Shown piece by piece: positions 31,883 to 43,436 of a stretch of DNA of 64,000 bases. The stretch is from the NCBI GenBank assembly GCA_964019425.1, contig OZ025811.1, positions 558,001 through 622,000 on the forward strand, in the 5' to 3' direction. Both the position numbers and the translations under genes were made by a program. The notes beneath the pieces were generated by a model. That model did no database searches. It saw nothing but the letters and a program-made list of their open reading frames with translations, and was not told the origin of the DNA. Within the stretch, counting starts at the first letter, position 1; every line of letters starts with the position of its first letter. Origin of the DNA: Flectonema sp. DT1601 (Eukaryota; Euglenozoa; Diplonemea; Diplonemida; Diplonemidae).

Positions 31883-32840
31883 CTTTTTATTTATTTTTTA
31901 AAGAAAAAACATCAGTTTAGCGTCTTGACCAGGACGGAAAATAGAAATTAGTCGACAAAGTCGATCGATAACAAAACAATGATAACATTGTTTATTCTTT
32001 TTTTTTTATTCTTTTTATTTATTTTTTAAAGAAAAAACAATCAGTTTAGCGTCCTGACCAGGACGGAAAATAGAAAGTAATCGGCATAGTCGATCGATAA
32101 AAAAAAACAATGATAACATTGTTTAATCTTTTTTTTTTTTTTTTTTTTTTATTCTTTTTATTTATTTAGAAAAAACAATCAGTTTAGCGTCTTGACCAGG
32201 ACGGAAAATAGAAATTAGTCGACAAAGTCGATCGATAAAAAAACAATGATAACATTGTTTATTCTTTTTTTTTTTTTTTTTTTTAAATTCTTTTTATTTA
32301 TTTTTTAAGAAAAAAAAAACGGAAAATAGAAATTAGTCGACAAAGTCGAACGATAAAAAAACAATGATAACATTGTTTATTCTTTTTTTTATTTTTTTTT
32401 TTTTATATTCTTTTTTATTAATTTTGAAAAAAAAAAAAACAATCAGTTTAGCGTCTTGACCAGGACGGAAAATAGAAAGTAATCGACATAGTCGATCGAT
32501 AAAAAAACAATGATAACATTGTTTATTCTTTTTTTTTTTTTTTTTTTTAAATTCTTTTTATTTATTTTTTAAGAAGAAAAACGGAAAATAGAAATTAGTC
32601 GACAAAGTCGAACGATAAAAAAAACAATGATAACATTGTTTATTCTTTTTTTTATTTTTTTTTTTATATTCTTTTTTATTAATTTTGAAAAAAAAAAAAA
32701 AAACAATCAGTTTAGCGTCTTGACCAGGACGGAAAATAGAAAGTAATCGACATAGTCGATCGATAAAAATACAATGATAACATTGTTTAATCTTTTATAA
32801 TTTTTTATTTTTTTTTTTTGTTTTAAAAAAAAAAAAAAAA
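29363..32840. repeat. H1 hairpin-repeat array, about 24 units
   Basis: On the plus strand each unit (about 115-148 bp, varying with homopolymers) reads: A-rich start, CAATCAGTTTAGC, stem 1 GTC(C/T)TGACCAGGAC, GGAAAATAGAAA, stem 2 GATCGACATAGTCGATC or its variant TCGACAAAGTCGA, A-run, stem 3 ACAATGATAACATTGT, TTATTC and a long T-run. A subtype lacks stem 1. The flanking A- and T-runs could pair as well, so each unit is close to one large imperfect hairpin. Confidence 0.9.
30692..30850 (-). mobile_element. 159-bp 5'-truncated LINE terminal-module insert in an H1 array
   Basis: It starts at AATTTCGATAAAGTGGG (the 3' terminus on the sense strand) and ends, truncated, at TTTCGTTTCA. The matching array in copy L2 (about 38,088-38,104) runs uninterrupted from GATCGATAAAAA to CAATGATAAC, giving a clean empty site. 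The copy is unusually short for a LINE insert. Confidence 0.85.
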
Positions 32841-33180
32841 AACAAGCGGAATTGATCATAATGGGTGGTAGGGGTTGTTATAACTTCGTTTGAAAATTCT
32901 TCTTTTTTGATTTCTTTTTTTTTTTCTTTTTACAGGAGTTAAGATCACTTTCAGGAGACAACACATTAACAAGAGCAGCAAGCAGAGTTGACACTATCAA
33001 TTCAAATTTGAAATACCGGGAATTAATTTACAAGGAGGTATCTCAAGTGACTTGGTATCTCTAGCGTGTCGGTATCTCTGGAGTGCTGGTATCTCGTATG
33101 TGCGTTGGTATCTCATGAGTGATGGTATCTCTTGTGCATTAGAGAAACGAAAAAGAATGTCATAACCATGACGGAAGAAT
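32841..33180 (-). repeat. TAIL module with six GGTATCTC boxes
   Basis: It lies between the H1 array and the linker in every long copy (also 34,784-35,060, 39,105-39,475, 59,270-59,640). On the plus strand GGTATCTC occurs six times at 17-19 bp spacing (about 33,043-33,150). The rest is unique, moderately AT-rich, and has no ORF. Confidence 0.8.
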
Positions 33181-33301
33181 TGAGGAATTGAGTTAACATG
33201 TTCAATTTAACTTATTTAAACTTTTTTTTTTTTTTTAACAGACCGTAACTATTTGAAAATAAAATGTAGATGGGAAACAGTGAAAAGTAAAATGGATGAT
33301 A

Positions 33302-33697
33302 GAATTTCGAAAAGGTGGGAAGTAACGGACTGGGAGCTTTTGGCTCCTGCCCTATTCCCGATGTAAACTTTCTTTTTATTTTTTTTTTTTTTTTAACAGG
33401 CCCAAAGGGCAACAATGATGGTTGCTGACCAAGGAATAATATTCAAATGAATTTTCGTTTCAAAGAAACGAACAGAATTAAGAGAGAGGTAGAGAAAAAA
33501 AAAAAAAAAAAAAAAAGAAAGAATAGAAAAAAAATATGAAGAGGAAATAATCAAACATGAAAAAAAAAAAAAAAATAAAATATAAATAAAAAACGTTGTA
33601 TGAAAAAGATAAAAAAGAAAAAAAAAAAGACCAGAAAAGGAAAGAGAAAATGAAAAGGTATAATATTATTGTGGGGATATGAGGATAGCAGGGAGAT

Positions 33698-33733
<36 letters not shown>

Positions 33734-34271
33734 TTATTATTTAAAAAAAGGAAACAATCAGTTTAGCGTCTCGATCAGGACGGAAAATAGAAATTAATCG
33801 ACATAGTTGATCGATAGAAAAAAAACAATGATAACATTGTTTATTCCTTTTTTTTTTTTTTTTTTTTTATTCTTTTTATTTATTTTTAAAGAAAAAACAA
33901 TCAGTTTAGCGTCCTGACCAGGACGGAAAATTGAAAGTGATCGACATAGTCGATCGATAGAAAAAAAACAATGATAACATTGTTTATTCTTTTTTTTTTT
34001 TTTTTTTTTTTTAAATCCTTTTAATTATTTTAAAGAAAAAACAATCAGTTTAGCGTCTTGACCAGGGCGGAAAATAGAAAGTAATCGACATAGTCGATCG
34101 ATAAAAAAAAAACAATGATAACATTGTTTATTCCTTTTTTTTTTTTTTTTTTTTTATTCTTTTTATTTATTTTTAAAGAAAAAACAATCAGTTTAGCGTC
34201 CTGACCAGGACGGAAAATTGAAAGTGATCGACATAGTCGATCGATAAAAAAACAATGATAACATTGTTTAT

Positions 34272-34306
<35 letters not shown>

Positions 34307-34783
34307 CTTTTAATTATTTTTTAAAGAAAAAACAATCAGTTTAGCGTCTTGACCAGGACGGAAAATAGAAAGTGATCGACATAGTCGATCGATAAAAAAC
34401 AATGATAACATTGTTTATTCTTTTTTTTTTTTCTTTTTTTTTTTAATCCTTTTTATTATTTTAAAGAAAAAACAATCAGTTTAGCGTCTTGACCAGGACG
34501 GAAAATAGAAAGTGATCGACATAGTCGATCGATAAAAAAACAATGATAACATTGTTTATTCTTTTTTTTTTTTTTTTTTTTTATTCTTTTTTATTAATTT
34601 TGAAAAAAAAAACAATCAGTTTAGCGTCTTGACCAGGACGGAAAATAGAAAGTAATCGACATAGTCGATCGATAAAAAAAACAATGATAACATTGTTTAT
34701 TCTTTTTTTTTTTTTTTAAATCTTTTTATTTATTTTTTAAAAAGAAAAAAAAAAACGGAAAATAGAAATTAGTCAACAAAGGA
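33302..34783 (-). mobile_element. LINE 3'-region copy L8 (terminal module + about 7 H1 units)
   Basis: The terminal module at 33,302-33,700 is followed by H1 units in the same order as in L7, truncated at 34,783. It lies between L7's linker and the TAIL of a plus-sense copy. The two flanks belong to different copies, so this is either an insertion at a junction or the product of a rearrangement. Confidence 0.75.
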
Positions 34784-35609
34784 AACGCACATACGAGATA
34801 CCAGCACTCCAGAGATACCGACACGCTAGAGATACCAAGTCACTTGAGATACCTCCTTGTAAATTAATTCCCGGTATTTCAAATTTGAATTGATAGTGTC
34901 AACTCTGCTTGCTGCTCTTGTTAATGTGTTGTCTCCTGAAAGTGATCTTAACTCCTGTAAAAAGAAAAAAAAAAAGAAATCAAAAAAGAAGAATTTTCAA
35001 ACGAAGTTATAACAACCCCTACCACCCATTATGATCAATTCCGCTTGTTTTTTTTTTTTTTTTAAAACAAAAAAAAAAATAAAAAATTATAAAAGATTAA
35101 ACAATGTTATCATTGTATTTTTAACGATCGACTATGTCGATTACTTTCTATTTTCCGTCCTGGTCAAGACGCTAAACTGATTGTTTTTTTTTTTTTTCAA
35201 AATTAATAAAAAAGAATAAAAAAAAAAAAATAAAAAAAAGAATAAACAATGTTATCATTGTTTTTTTATCGTTCGACTTTGTCGACTAATTTCTATTTTC
35301 CGTTTTTTTTTCTTAAAAAATAAATAAAAAGAATTTAAAAAAAAAAAAAAAAAAAGAATAAACAATGTTATCATTGTTTTTTTATCGATCGACTTTGTCG
35401 ACTAATTTCTATTTTCCGTCCTGGTCAAGACGCTAAACTGATTGTTTTTTCTAAATAAATAAAAAGAATAAAAAAAAAAAAAAAAAAAAGATTAAACAAT
35501 GTTATCATTGTTTTTTTTTATCGATCGACTATGTCGATTACTTTCTATTTTCCGTCCTGGTCAGGACGCTAAACTGATTGTTTTTTCTTTAAAAAATAAA
35601 TAAAAAGAA

Positions 35610-35640
<31 letters not shown>

Positions 35641-36159
35641 TAAACAATGTTATCATCGTTTTTTTATCGATCGACTATGTCGATCACTTTCTATTTTCCG
35701 TCCTGGTCAAGACGCAAAACTGATTGTTTTTTTTCAAAATTAATAAAAAAGAATACAAAAAAAAAATTAAAAAAAAAAGAATAAACAATGTTATCATTGT
35801 TTTTTTTTTATCGTTCGACGTTGTTGACTAATTTCTATTTTCCGTTTTTTTTTTTTCTTTTTAAAAAATAAATAAAAAGATTTAAAAAAAAAAAAAAAGA
35901 ATAAACAATGTTATCATTGTTTTTTTTATCGATCGACTATGTCGATTACTTTCTATTTTCCGTCCTGGTCAGGACGCTAAACTGATTGTTTTTTCTTGAA
36001 AAAATAAATAAAAAGAATAAAAAAAAAAAAAAAAAAAAAAAAAAGAATAAACAATGTTATCATTGTTTTGTTATCGATCGACTTTGTCGACTAATTTCTA
36101 TTTTCCGTCCTGGTCAAGACGCTAAACTGATGTTTTTTCTTTAAAAAATAAATAAAAAG

Positions 36160-36193
<34 letters not shown>

Positions 36194-36318
36194 TAAACAA
36201 TGTTATCATTGTTTTTTTATCGATCGACTATGTCGATCACTTTCTATTTCCCGTCCTGGTCAGGACGCTAAACTGATTGTTTTTTCTTTAAAAATAAATA
36301 AAAAGAATAAAAAAAAAA
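34784..36318 (+). mobile_element. LINE 3'-region copy L9, left part (TAIL + about 9 H1 units)
   Basis: Plus-sense: TAIL at 34,784-35,060, then H1 units. The array stops at 36,318 against the 3' end of minus-sense copy L2 and resumes at 42,633. Copy L2 is therefore best read as an insertion into this array. Confidence 0.75.
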
Positions 36319-36510
36319 AATTTCGAAAAGGTGGGAAGTAACGGACTGGGAGCTTTTGGCTCCTGCCCTATTCCCGATGTAAACTTTCTTTTTATTTTTT
36401 TTTTTTTTTTAACAGGCCCAAAGGGCGACAATGATGGTTGCTGACCAAGGAATAATATTCAAATGAATTTTCGTTTCAAAGAAACGAACAGAATTAAGAG
36501 AGAGGTAGAG

Positions 36511-36543
<33 letters not shown>

Positions 36544-36723
36544 AAGAATAGAAAAAAAATATGAAGAGGAAATAATCAAACATGAAAAAAAAAAAAAAAA
36601 AAAAAAATATAAATAAAAAACGTTGTATGAAAATGGAAAAAAAGAAAAAAAAAAGACCAGAAAAGGAAAGAGAAAATGAAAAGGTATAATATTATTGTGG
36701 GGATATGAGGATAGCAGGGAGAT

Positions 36724-36765
<42 letters not shown>

Positions 36766-37303
36766 ATTATTTAAAAAAAGGGAAACAATCAGTTTAGCGT
36801 CTCGATCAGGACGGAAAATAGAAATTAATCGACATAGTCGATCGATAGAAAAAAAACAATGATAACATTGTTTATTCCTTTTTTTTTTTTTTTTTTTTTA
36901 TTCTTTTTATTTATTTTTAAAGAAAAAACAATCAGTTTAGCGTCCTGACCAGGACGGAAAATTGAAAGTGATCGACATAGTCGATCGATAGAAAAAAAAC
37001 AATGATAACATTGTTTATTCTTTTTTTTTTTTTTTTTTTTTTTAAATCCTTTTAATTATTTTAAAGAAAAAACAATCAGTTTTGCGTCTTGACCAGGGCG
37101 GAAAATAGAAAGTAATCGACATAGTCGATCGATAAAAAAAAAACAATGATAACATTGTTTATTCCTTTTTTTTTTTTTTTTTTTTTATTCTTTTTATTTA
37201 TTTTTAAAGAAAAAACAATCAGTTTAGCGTCCTGACCAGGACGGAAAATTGAAAGTGATCGACATAGTCGATCGATAAAAAAACAATGATAACATTGTTT
37301 ATT

Positions 37304-37336
<33 letters not shown>

Positions 37337-37448
37337 CTTTTAATTATTTTTTAAAGAAAAAACAATCAGTTTAGCGTCTTGACCAGGACGGAAAATAGAA
37401 AGTGATCGACATAGTCGATCGATAAAAAACAATGATAACATTGTTTAT

Positions 37449-37483
<35 letters not shown>

Positions 37484-38118
37484 CCTTTTTATTATTTTAA
37501 AGAAAAAACAATCAGTTTAGCGTCTTGACCAGGACGGAAAATAGAAAGTGATCGACATAGTCGATCGATAAAAAAACAATGATAACATTGTTTATTCTTT
37601 TTTTTTTTTTTTTTTTAAATTCTTTTTATTTATTTTTAAAGAAAAAAAAACGGAAAATAAAAATTAGTCGACAAAGTCGAACGATAAAAAAAAAACAATG
37701 ATAACATTGTTTATTCTTTTTTTTTTTGTTTTTTTTTATTCTTTTTTATTAATTTTGAAAAAAAAACAATCAGTTTAGCGTCTTGACTAGGACGGAAAAT
37801 AGAAAGTAATCGACATAGTCGATCGATAAAAAAAAAACAATGATAACATTGTTTACTCTTTTTTTTTTTTTTTTTTTAAATTCTTTTTATTTTAAAAAGA
37901 AAAAAAACGGAAAATAGAAATTAGTCGACAAAGTCGAACGATAAAAAAAAAACAATGATAACATTGTTTATTCTTTTTTTTTTATTTTTTTTTTTTTATA
38001 TTCTTTTTTATTAATTTTGAAAAAAAAACAATCAGTTTAGCGTCTTGACCAGGACGGAAAATAGAAAGTGATCGACATAGTCGATCGATAAAAAAAAAAC
38101 AATGATAACATTGTTTAT

Positions 38119-38155
<37 letters not shown>

Positions 38156-39475
38156 CTTTTTTTTTTTTTAAAGAAAAAACAATCTGTTTAGCGTCTTGAC
38201 CAGGACGGAAAATAGAAAGTAATCGACATAGTCGATCGATAAAAAAAACAATGATAACATTGTTTATTCTTTTTTTTTTTTTTAAATCTTTTTATTTATT
38301 TTTTAAAAAGAAAAAAAAAAAACGGAAAATAGAAATTAGTCAACAACGTCGAACGATAAAAAAAAAACAATGATAACATTGTTTATTCTTTTTTTTTTAA
38401 TTTTTTTTTTGTATTCTTTTTTATTAATTTTGAAAAAAAACAATCAGTTTTGCGTCTTGACCAGGACGGAAAATAGAAAGTGATCGACATAGTCGATCGA
38501 TAAAAAAACAATGATAACATTGTTTATTCTTTTTTTTTTTTTTTTTTTTAAATTCTTTTTATTTATTTTTTAAGAAAAAAAAAACGGAAAATAGAAATTA
38601 GTCGACAAAGTCGAACGATAAAAAAACAATGATAACATTGTTTATTCTTTTTTTTATTTTTTTTTTTTTATATTCTTTTTTATTAATTTTGAAAAAAAAA
38701 AAAACAATCAGTTTAGCGTCTTGACCAGGACGGAAAATAGAAAGTAATCGACATAGTCGATCGATAAAAAAACAATGATAACATTGTTTATTCTTTTTTT
38801 TTTTTTTTTTTTTAAATTCTTTTTATTTATTTTTTAAGAAGAAAAACGGAAAATAGAAATTAGTCGACAAAGTCGAACGATAAAAAAAACAATGATAACA
38901 TTGTTTATTCTTTTTTTTATTTTTTTTTTTATATTCTTTTTTATTAATTTTGAAAAAAAAAAAAAAAACAATCAGTTTAGCGTCTTGACCAGGACGGAAA
39001 ATAGAAAGTAATCGACATAGTCGATCGATAAAAATACAATGATAACATTGTTTAATCTTTTATAATTTTTTATTTTTTTTTTTTGTTTTAAAAAAAAAAA
39101 AAAAAAACAAGCGGAATTGATCATAATGGGTGGTAGGGGTTGTTATAACTTCGTTTGAAAATTCTTCTTTTTTGATTTCTTTTTTTTTTTCTTTTTACAG
39201 GAGTTAAGATCACTTTCAGGAGACAACACATTAACAAGAGCAGCAAGCAGAGTTGACACTATCAATTCAAATTTGAAATACCGGGAATTAATTTACAAGG
39301 AGGTATCTCAAGTGACTTGGTATCTCTAGCGTGTCGGTATCTCTGGAGTGCTGGTATCTCGTATGTGCGTTGGTATCTCATGAGTGATGGTATCTCTTGT
39401 GCATTAGAGAAACGAAAAAGAATGTCATGACCATGACGGAAGAATTGAGGAATTGAGTTAACATGTTCAATTTAA

Positions 39476-40244
39476 CATAGATGGAAGTGCCCTCCAAATT
39501 TGGAGGGCGCCTGGTGAAAATCAGCCACAAAAATTTGTAGGGCCAAAATAGGGCCATTGTAGGGCCAAAATAGGGCCAAAATAGGGCGCTGGAGGGCGCG
39601 TAGGGCGCTTTTTTAATTAAATTTAATATAATGCCGAGCTCATTTTGACACACCCCTGCCCTCAGCGAGGGTCGAATCGCATCTTATTTGACTTTTCTCC
39701 GGTTCGCCCGATCAAATGCGTCTCTGGGATATCAGTTTACTTGCTACCAGTAAACTTCTTTTTTTTCTCACAAGGTACCGTGAAGACCGGCCTATTAACA
39801 GGTTAGCAAGAACGCACTCTCCCTCCTCGAATCCCTCTATATTCGACTCGGTGCATTCTGCGGGCTAATCAGCTCCTTGTAGATCTGGGATGCATCGTCC
39901 ACTGAAATGAGTTTCAGCTTCAGGGATTGCAGCAGGCTCTGGAAGCTCTCAAGGAGTAGCCCATTGTTTTTGCCATTGTTGACCTCCGAACCATGACCTG
40001 GAGGTCTCGGGTTCGAACCCCGTGACACCCTTTTTTCTCTTTCTCGAAAGACTGCCAAGCATGTCAAAAATTTTTTTGGCTTCTGCGTCAAAATACTTGT
40101 GCGTCAGTGTAAGTCGACGTCAATTTAGCTGTCTTATAGTAATAAAAAAGGTAAAAAAAAGCGCCCTCCAAAATAATATTTATATTAAAAGCGCCCTATA
40201 AGCGCCCTACACGCCCTCCAAATTGTAGGGCACTTCCATCTATG
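39476..40244. mobile_element. 769-bp TIR element with 6-bp target duplication
   Basis: The ends are perfect inverted repeats of 18 bases (CATAGATGGAAGTGCCCT and its complement), followed inward by GGAGGGCGC-type repeats on both sides. ATTTAA flanks both ends, and the uninterrupted sequence at 33,200-33,212 and near 59,250 has a single ATTTAA. No transposase is encoded, so it is non-autonomous. The superfamily cannot be fixed from a 6-bp duplication alone. The interior contains a tRNA-like 3' half. Confidence 0.9.
39980..40038 (+). ncRNA. tRNA-derived segment (B-box) inside the TIR element
   Basis: It has a perfect stem GACCTCC...GGAGGTC, then a T-arm-like CGGGTTCGAACCCCG with the canonical Pol III B-box GGTTCGAACCC, and a T6 run at 40,031-40,036 that could stop Pol III. 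The 5' half of a tRNA (D-arm, acceptor) is not visible, so this is a tRNA relic or SINE part and not a functional tRNA gene. Confidence 0.5.
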
Positions 40245-40439
40245 ATTTAACTTATTTAAACTTTTTTTTTTTTTTTAACAGACCGTAACTATTTGAAAAT
40301 AAAATGTAGATGGGAAACAGTGAAAAGTAAAATGGATGATAAAATTAAATGAGAAATATGACATAACAGACCAGATAGAGAGTATTAAAAGGAAATTGAA
40401 AAGGAAAAGAGAAACTAGGTTAACACTTATTTAAAATTA

Positions 40440-41430
40440 AGACCGGTTAGTCAGTTTAAGGTCTTGACTAGGACCAACAAAAAAGAAAGAAAAAAAAATT
40501 AACGATCAAGCTGAGCTGATCTTGTTTTTATTACAAATAGGGGAGCGGGAGGGATGGAAGGAATAGAGGAAAAAAAAAGAAAAGGTTGATCAATTGGATC
40601 TGATCGTCGAGAAGAAGAAATTATTTTAAAGGTTGATCGGTATAGCCGATCGTTGAGAAAAATAAACAGATATAAATACAATCAGTTTAAATTAAAAAAA
40701 GAAAAAAAGATTAACGATCAAGCTGAGCTGATCTTGTTTTTATTACAAATAGGGGAGCGGGAGGGATGGAAGGAATAGAGGAAAAAAAAAGAAAAGGTTG
40801 ATCAATTGGATCTGATCGTCGAGAAGAAGAAATTATTTTAAAGGTTGATCGGTATAGCCGATCGTTGAGAAAAATAAACAGATATAAATACAATCAGTTT
40901 AAATTAAAAAAAGAAAAAAAGATTAACGATCAAGCTGAGCTGATCTTGTTTTTATTACAAATAGGGGAGCGGGAGGGATGGAAGGAATAGAGGAAAAAAA
41001 AAGAAAAGGTTGATCAATTGGATCTGATCGTCGAGAAGAAGAAATTATTTTAAAGGTTGATCGGTATAGCCGATCGTCGAGAAAAATAAACAGATATAAA
41101 TACAATCAGTTTAAATTAAAAAAAGAAAAAAAGATTAACGATCAAGCTGAGCTGATCTTGTTTTTTTTAAAATTAGGGGAGCGGGAGGGATGGAAGGAAT
41201 AAAGGAAAAAAAAAAAAAAAAAGGTCGATCAATTGGATCTGATCGTCGAGAAGAAGAAAACAATTATTTATAAAAAAAAATGGTCGGTATAGCCGATCGT
41301 TGAGAAAAGAACAGATATAAATACAATCGGTTTTGGTGATCGACGAGTGGAGCGATCACTTGACAAGAAGGAAAAAGAAAGGACCGATTAATTGGGGCTT
41401 TGATTGTATTCCCAAGGCATGTTTTTTTTT
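40440..41430 (-). repeat. H2 hairpin repeats, three near-identical 212-bp units plus a variant unit
   Basis: Units starting near 40,499, 40,711 and 40,923 differ at only one or two bases; a fourth, diverged unit follows to 41,430 and ends in the boundary piece next to the LINE 3'UTR. Each unit contains the four stems listed for copy L3. Copies L1 and L3 have fewer and less similar units, so the triplication is recent. Confidence 0.9.
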
Positions 41431-41447
41431 TTTTTTTTTTTATTATT

Positions 41448-42327
41448 CATTGAGTTGAATTTCCAGGTGAGATTTGGACTGTTAGCTTTTGGCTAAGGCC
41501 CTCCCTGAAGAGCAAGAACAAAAAAACTACTCACACCTGAAGAAAACATACACAAAGAACACACTGTAAGCTGTGTGTGTATTTTGTGTTTGTCACAACA
41601 GGAGAGAAAAGAAAGAATGTCAAGGTTGGTCACCTTGCCTATCAACGCACAACATTGGTGGTCTCTACTAGACCCTGAGTGATCCCACTGGATCTCTCAT
41701 CGTTCATAGTACCTATGTGAAGTTATAAAATCAAAGGTAAACTATGAACTACAAATGACTTAGCCTGTTATTATAATGCCACAGGCAGGCCCTGCATTCA
41801 GCAACTATCCAGCAGTGCTTGGATGTCCTGATCTTCTTCTAAAAAAAAGAAAGAAAAACAAAACTGTAGCTGGGATCACTCAGGATCAACAGACTACCAA
41901 TGCTACCTGTTGTACTTGCTCACTATGGGGGGTGATGCCAAACACCCAGAAGTACTTAACTACTTTCCTTCTTGCTGCCCAGGAGTTTCTGACCAGAACT
42001 AATAGAAAATAAAAAGTAGATGGGAAACAATAAAAAGTAAAATGCATATAACTGAAGTTAAACAAGACAAATGAAGTAACAGACCAGAACAGAAAGAGAA
42101 TTGTAATAGAAGATTACAAATAAAAAAATGCAAGTATCAACACATAATCAAGATACACCAGCAGCTAACAAACAACATAAAATTGAAGATCAGTTGCCAG
42201 AGTATTTCAACCATGGTAGAATACTCGCCCCTCTGGCAGGGATTATCCCAGACTTGTCCTTTAATTTAGTTGGACACCATGGCTTACAACCCTTCCAGAG
42301 GGAAGCACCATTATGACTTCTACATTA
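41448..42327 (-). mobile_element. Family B retroelement, inserted in the LINE 3'UTR of copy L2
   Basis: The insert lies between ATTATTCATT and TACATTATTA of the 3'UTR; copy L3 shows these joined (about 20,636-20,652). The sense 3' end, at the low coordinate, has the stem TTAGC-TTTTG-GCTAA (plus-strand reading) preceded by GGACTG and followed by a CCCT box, just as in the LINE terminal module. A stretch near 41,991-42,100 resembles the LINE linker. Small open frames exist (41,776-42,012 and 42,128-42,316 on the plus strand), but they are antisense to the element and probably not coding. Confidence 0.7.
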
Positions 42328-42846
42328 TTATTTTTTTTTTTTTTTTTTAAATTAATAATCACATTTTATTCAAAAATATTTCATATTAGAGTAAAAGAAA
42401 AAGAAAAAAAAAAAAAAAAAAAACCATTGCTGGCCCCCTCACCACTCATAGAGGATGAGGAGGCCAGTAAGGCGTCACTCAAATCTATGCCAAGCCTTGG
42501 GAACTTGGATTGGGGTTTAGACCATTTATAATTAACAATTAACCTGATTAACGTTATGATCTGACGGACATAAACATATCGATAAAATAATACAAACAAA
42601 AACGAACAATAAATAATAAATAAGCTAAAAAACTTTATCGATCGACTATGTCGATTACTTTCTATTTTCCGTCCTGGTCAAGACGCTAAACTGATTGTTT
42701 TTTTTTTTCAAAATAAAAAAAAATATTAAAAAAAAAAAAATAAAAAAAAAAAAATAAACAATGTTATCATTGTTTTTTTTTATCGTTCGACTTTGTTGAC
42801 TAATTTCTATTTTCCGTTTTTTTTTCTTTAAAAAATAAATAAAAAG

Positions 42847-42879
<33 letters not shown>

Positions 42880-43254
42880 ATAAACAATGTTATCATTGTT
42901 TTTTTATCGATCGACTATGTCGATCACTTTCTATTTTCCGTCCTGGTCAAGACGCTAAACTGATTGTTTTTTTTTTCAAAATTAATAAAAAAAGAATATA
43001 AAAAAATACAAAAAAAGAATAAACAATGTTATCATTGTTTTTTTTATCGATCGACTATGTCGATTACTTTCTATTTTCCGTCCTGGTCAAGACGCTAAAC
43101 TGATTGTTTTTTTTTCAAAATAAAAAAAAATATTGGGCAAACTAGTGTTTACTACACAAATAGTTTCAGAACTAACCATTCATTACAAAATCCAAAATGG
43201 CTGGGGGACCCAAAAACTGTATATGGGATGCATCGAGACCCGCACCTGTCTTTA

Positions 43255-43338
43255 AGAGCGGATGTGGTTCAGCGGAGGGAGCACTGACTTTGGACATCCG
43301 ATGCCCAGGCTCAATCCCGACCAACGTCATTTTTTTTT
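43255..43338 (+). ncRNA. tRNA-like segment with A-box, B-box and T-run
   Basis: The D-arm is canonical (GTTC-AGCGGAGG-GAGC, A-box-like), the T-loop region GGCTCAATCCC is B-box-like, and T9 follows at 43,330. The anticodon arm and acceptor stem do not pair well, so this is a decayed tRNA or SINE head captured by the MITE, not a working tRNA gene. Confidence 0.45.
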
Positions 43339-43388
43339 TCACCAGATTTTTTCACCCAGAATAGGTATTAAGCTGGGGTATAGTGCAA

Positions 43389-43436
43389 GGGGGGGCTTGC
43401 GTTCCGCCAAGAACTTGGCGGAACGCAAGCCCCCCC
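43389..43436. repeat. Perfect 23-bp hairpin inside the MITE
   Basis: G7 followed by CTTGCGTTCCGCCAAG (43,389-43,411) pairs exactly with 43,414-43,436 across a two-base loop. It is GC-rich and would be extremely stable as RNA or single-stranded DNA. Confidence 0.95.

Larger units (their letters stand above)
28931..33301 (-). mobile_element. LINE 3'-region copy L7 (terminal module + H1 array + TAIL + linker start)
   Basis: Sense is the minus strand. It comprises the terminal module at 28,931-29,335, an array of about two dozen H1 units (29,363-32,840), the TAIL module (32,841-33,180) and the first ~120 bases of the linker, where it is truncated. It carries no coding sequence. The order of H1 variants equals that of copies L2 and L1, so the whole array moves or is copied as a block. 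Confidence 0.8.
36319..42632 (-). mobile_element. LINE 3'-region copy L2, truncated in the 3'UTR
   Basis: On the minus strand from 42,632: the end of the LINE 3'UTR (to about 42,328), a family B insert, H2 repeats (41,430-40,440), linker (40,440-40,251), a TIR element insert, TAIL (39,475-39,105), about 17 H1 units, and the terminal module ending at 36,319. Without the two inserts it is about 4.7 kb, the same as the corresponding part of copy L1, and the modules come in the same order. No coding sequence remains. Confidence 0.8.

Noticed and set aside
29363-32840. CRISPR-like reading of the regularly spaced repeats
   Set aside because: The repeats make up most of each unit, the spacers are homopolymers, and the setting is a eukaryotic retroelement.
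43255-43338. Functional tRNA gene
   Set aside because: The D-arm and B-box look right, but the anticodon arm and acceptor stem do not pair, and it lies inside a MITE.
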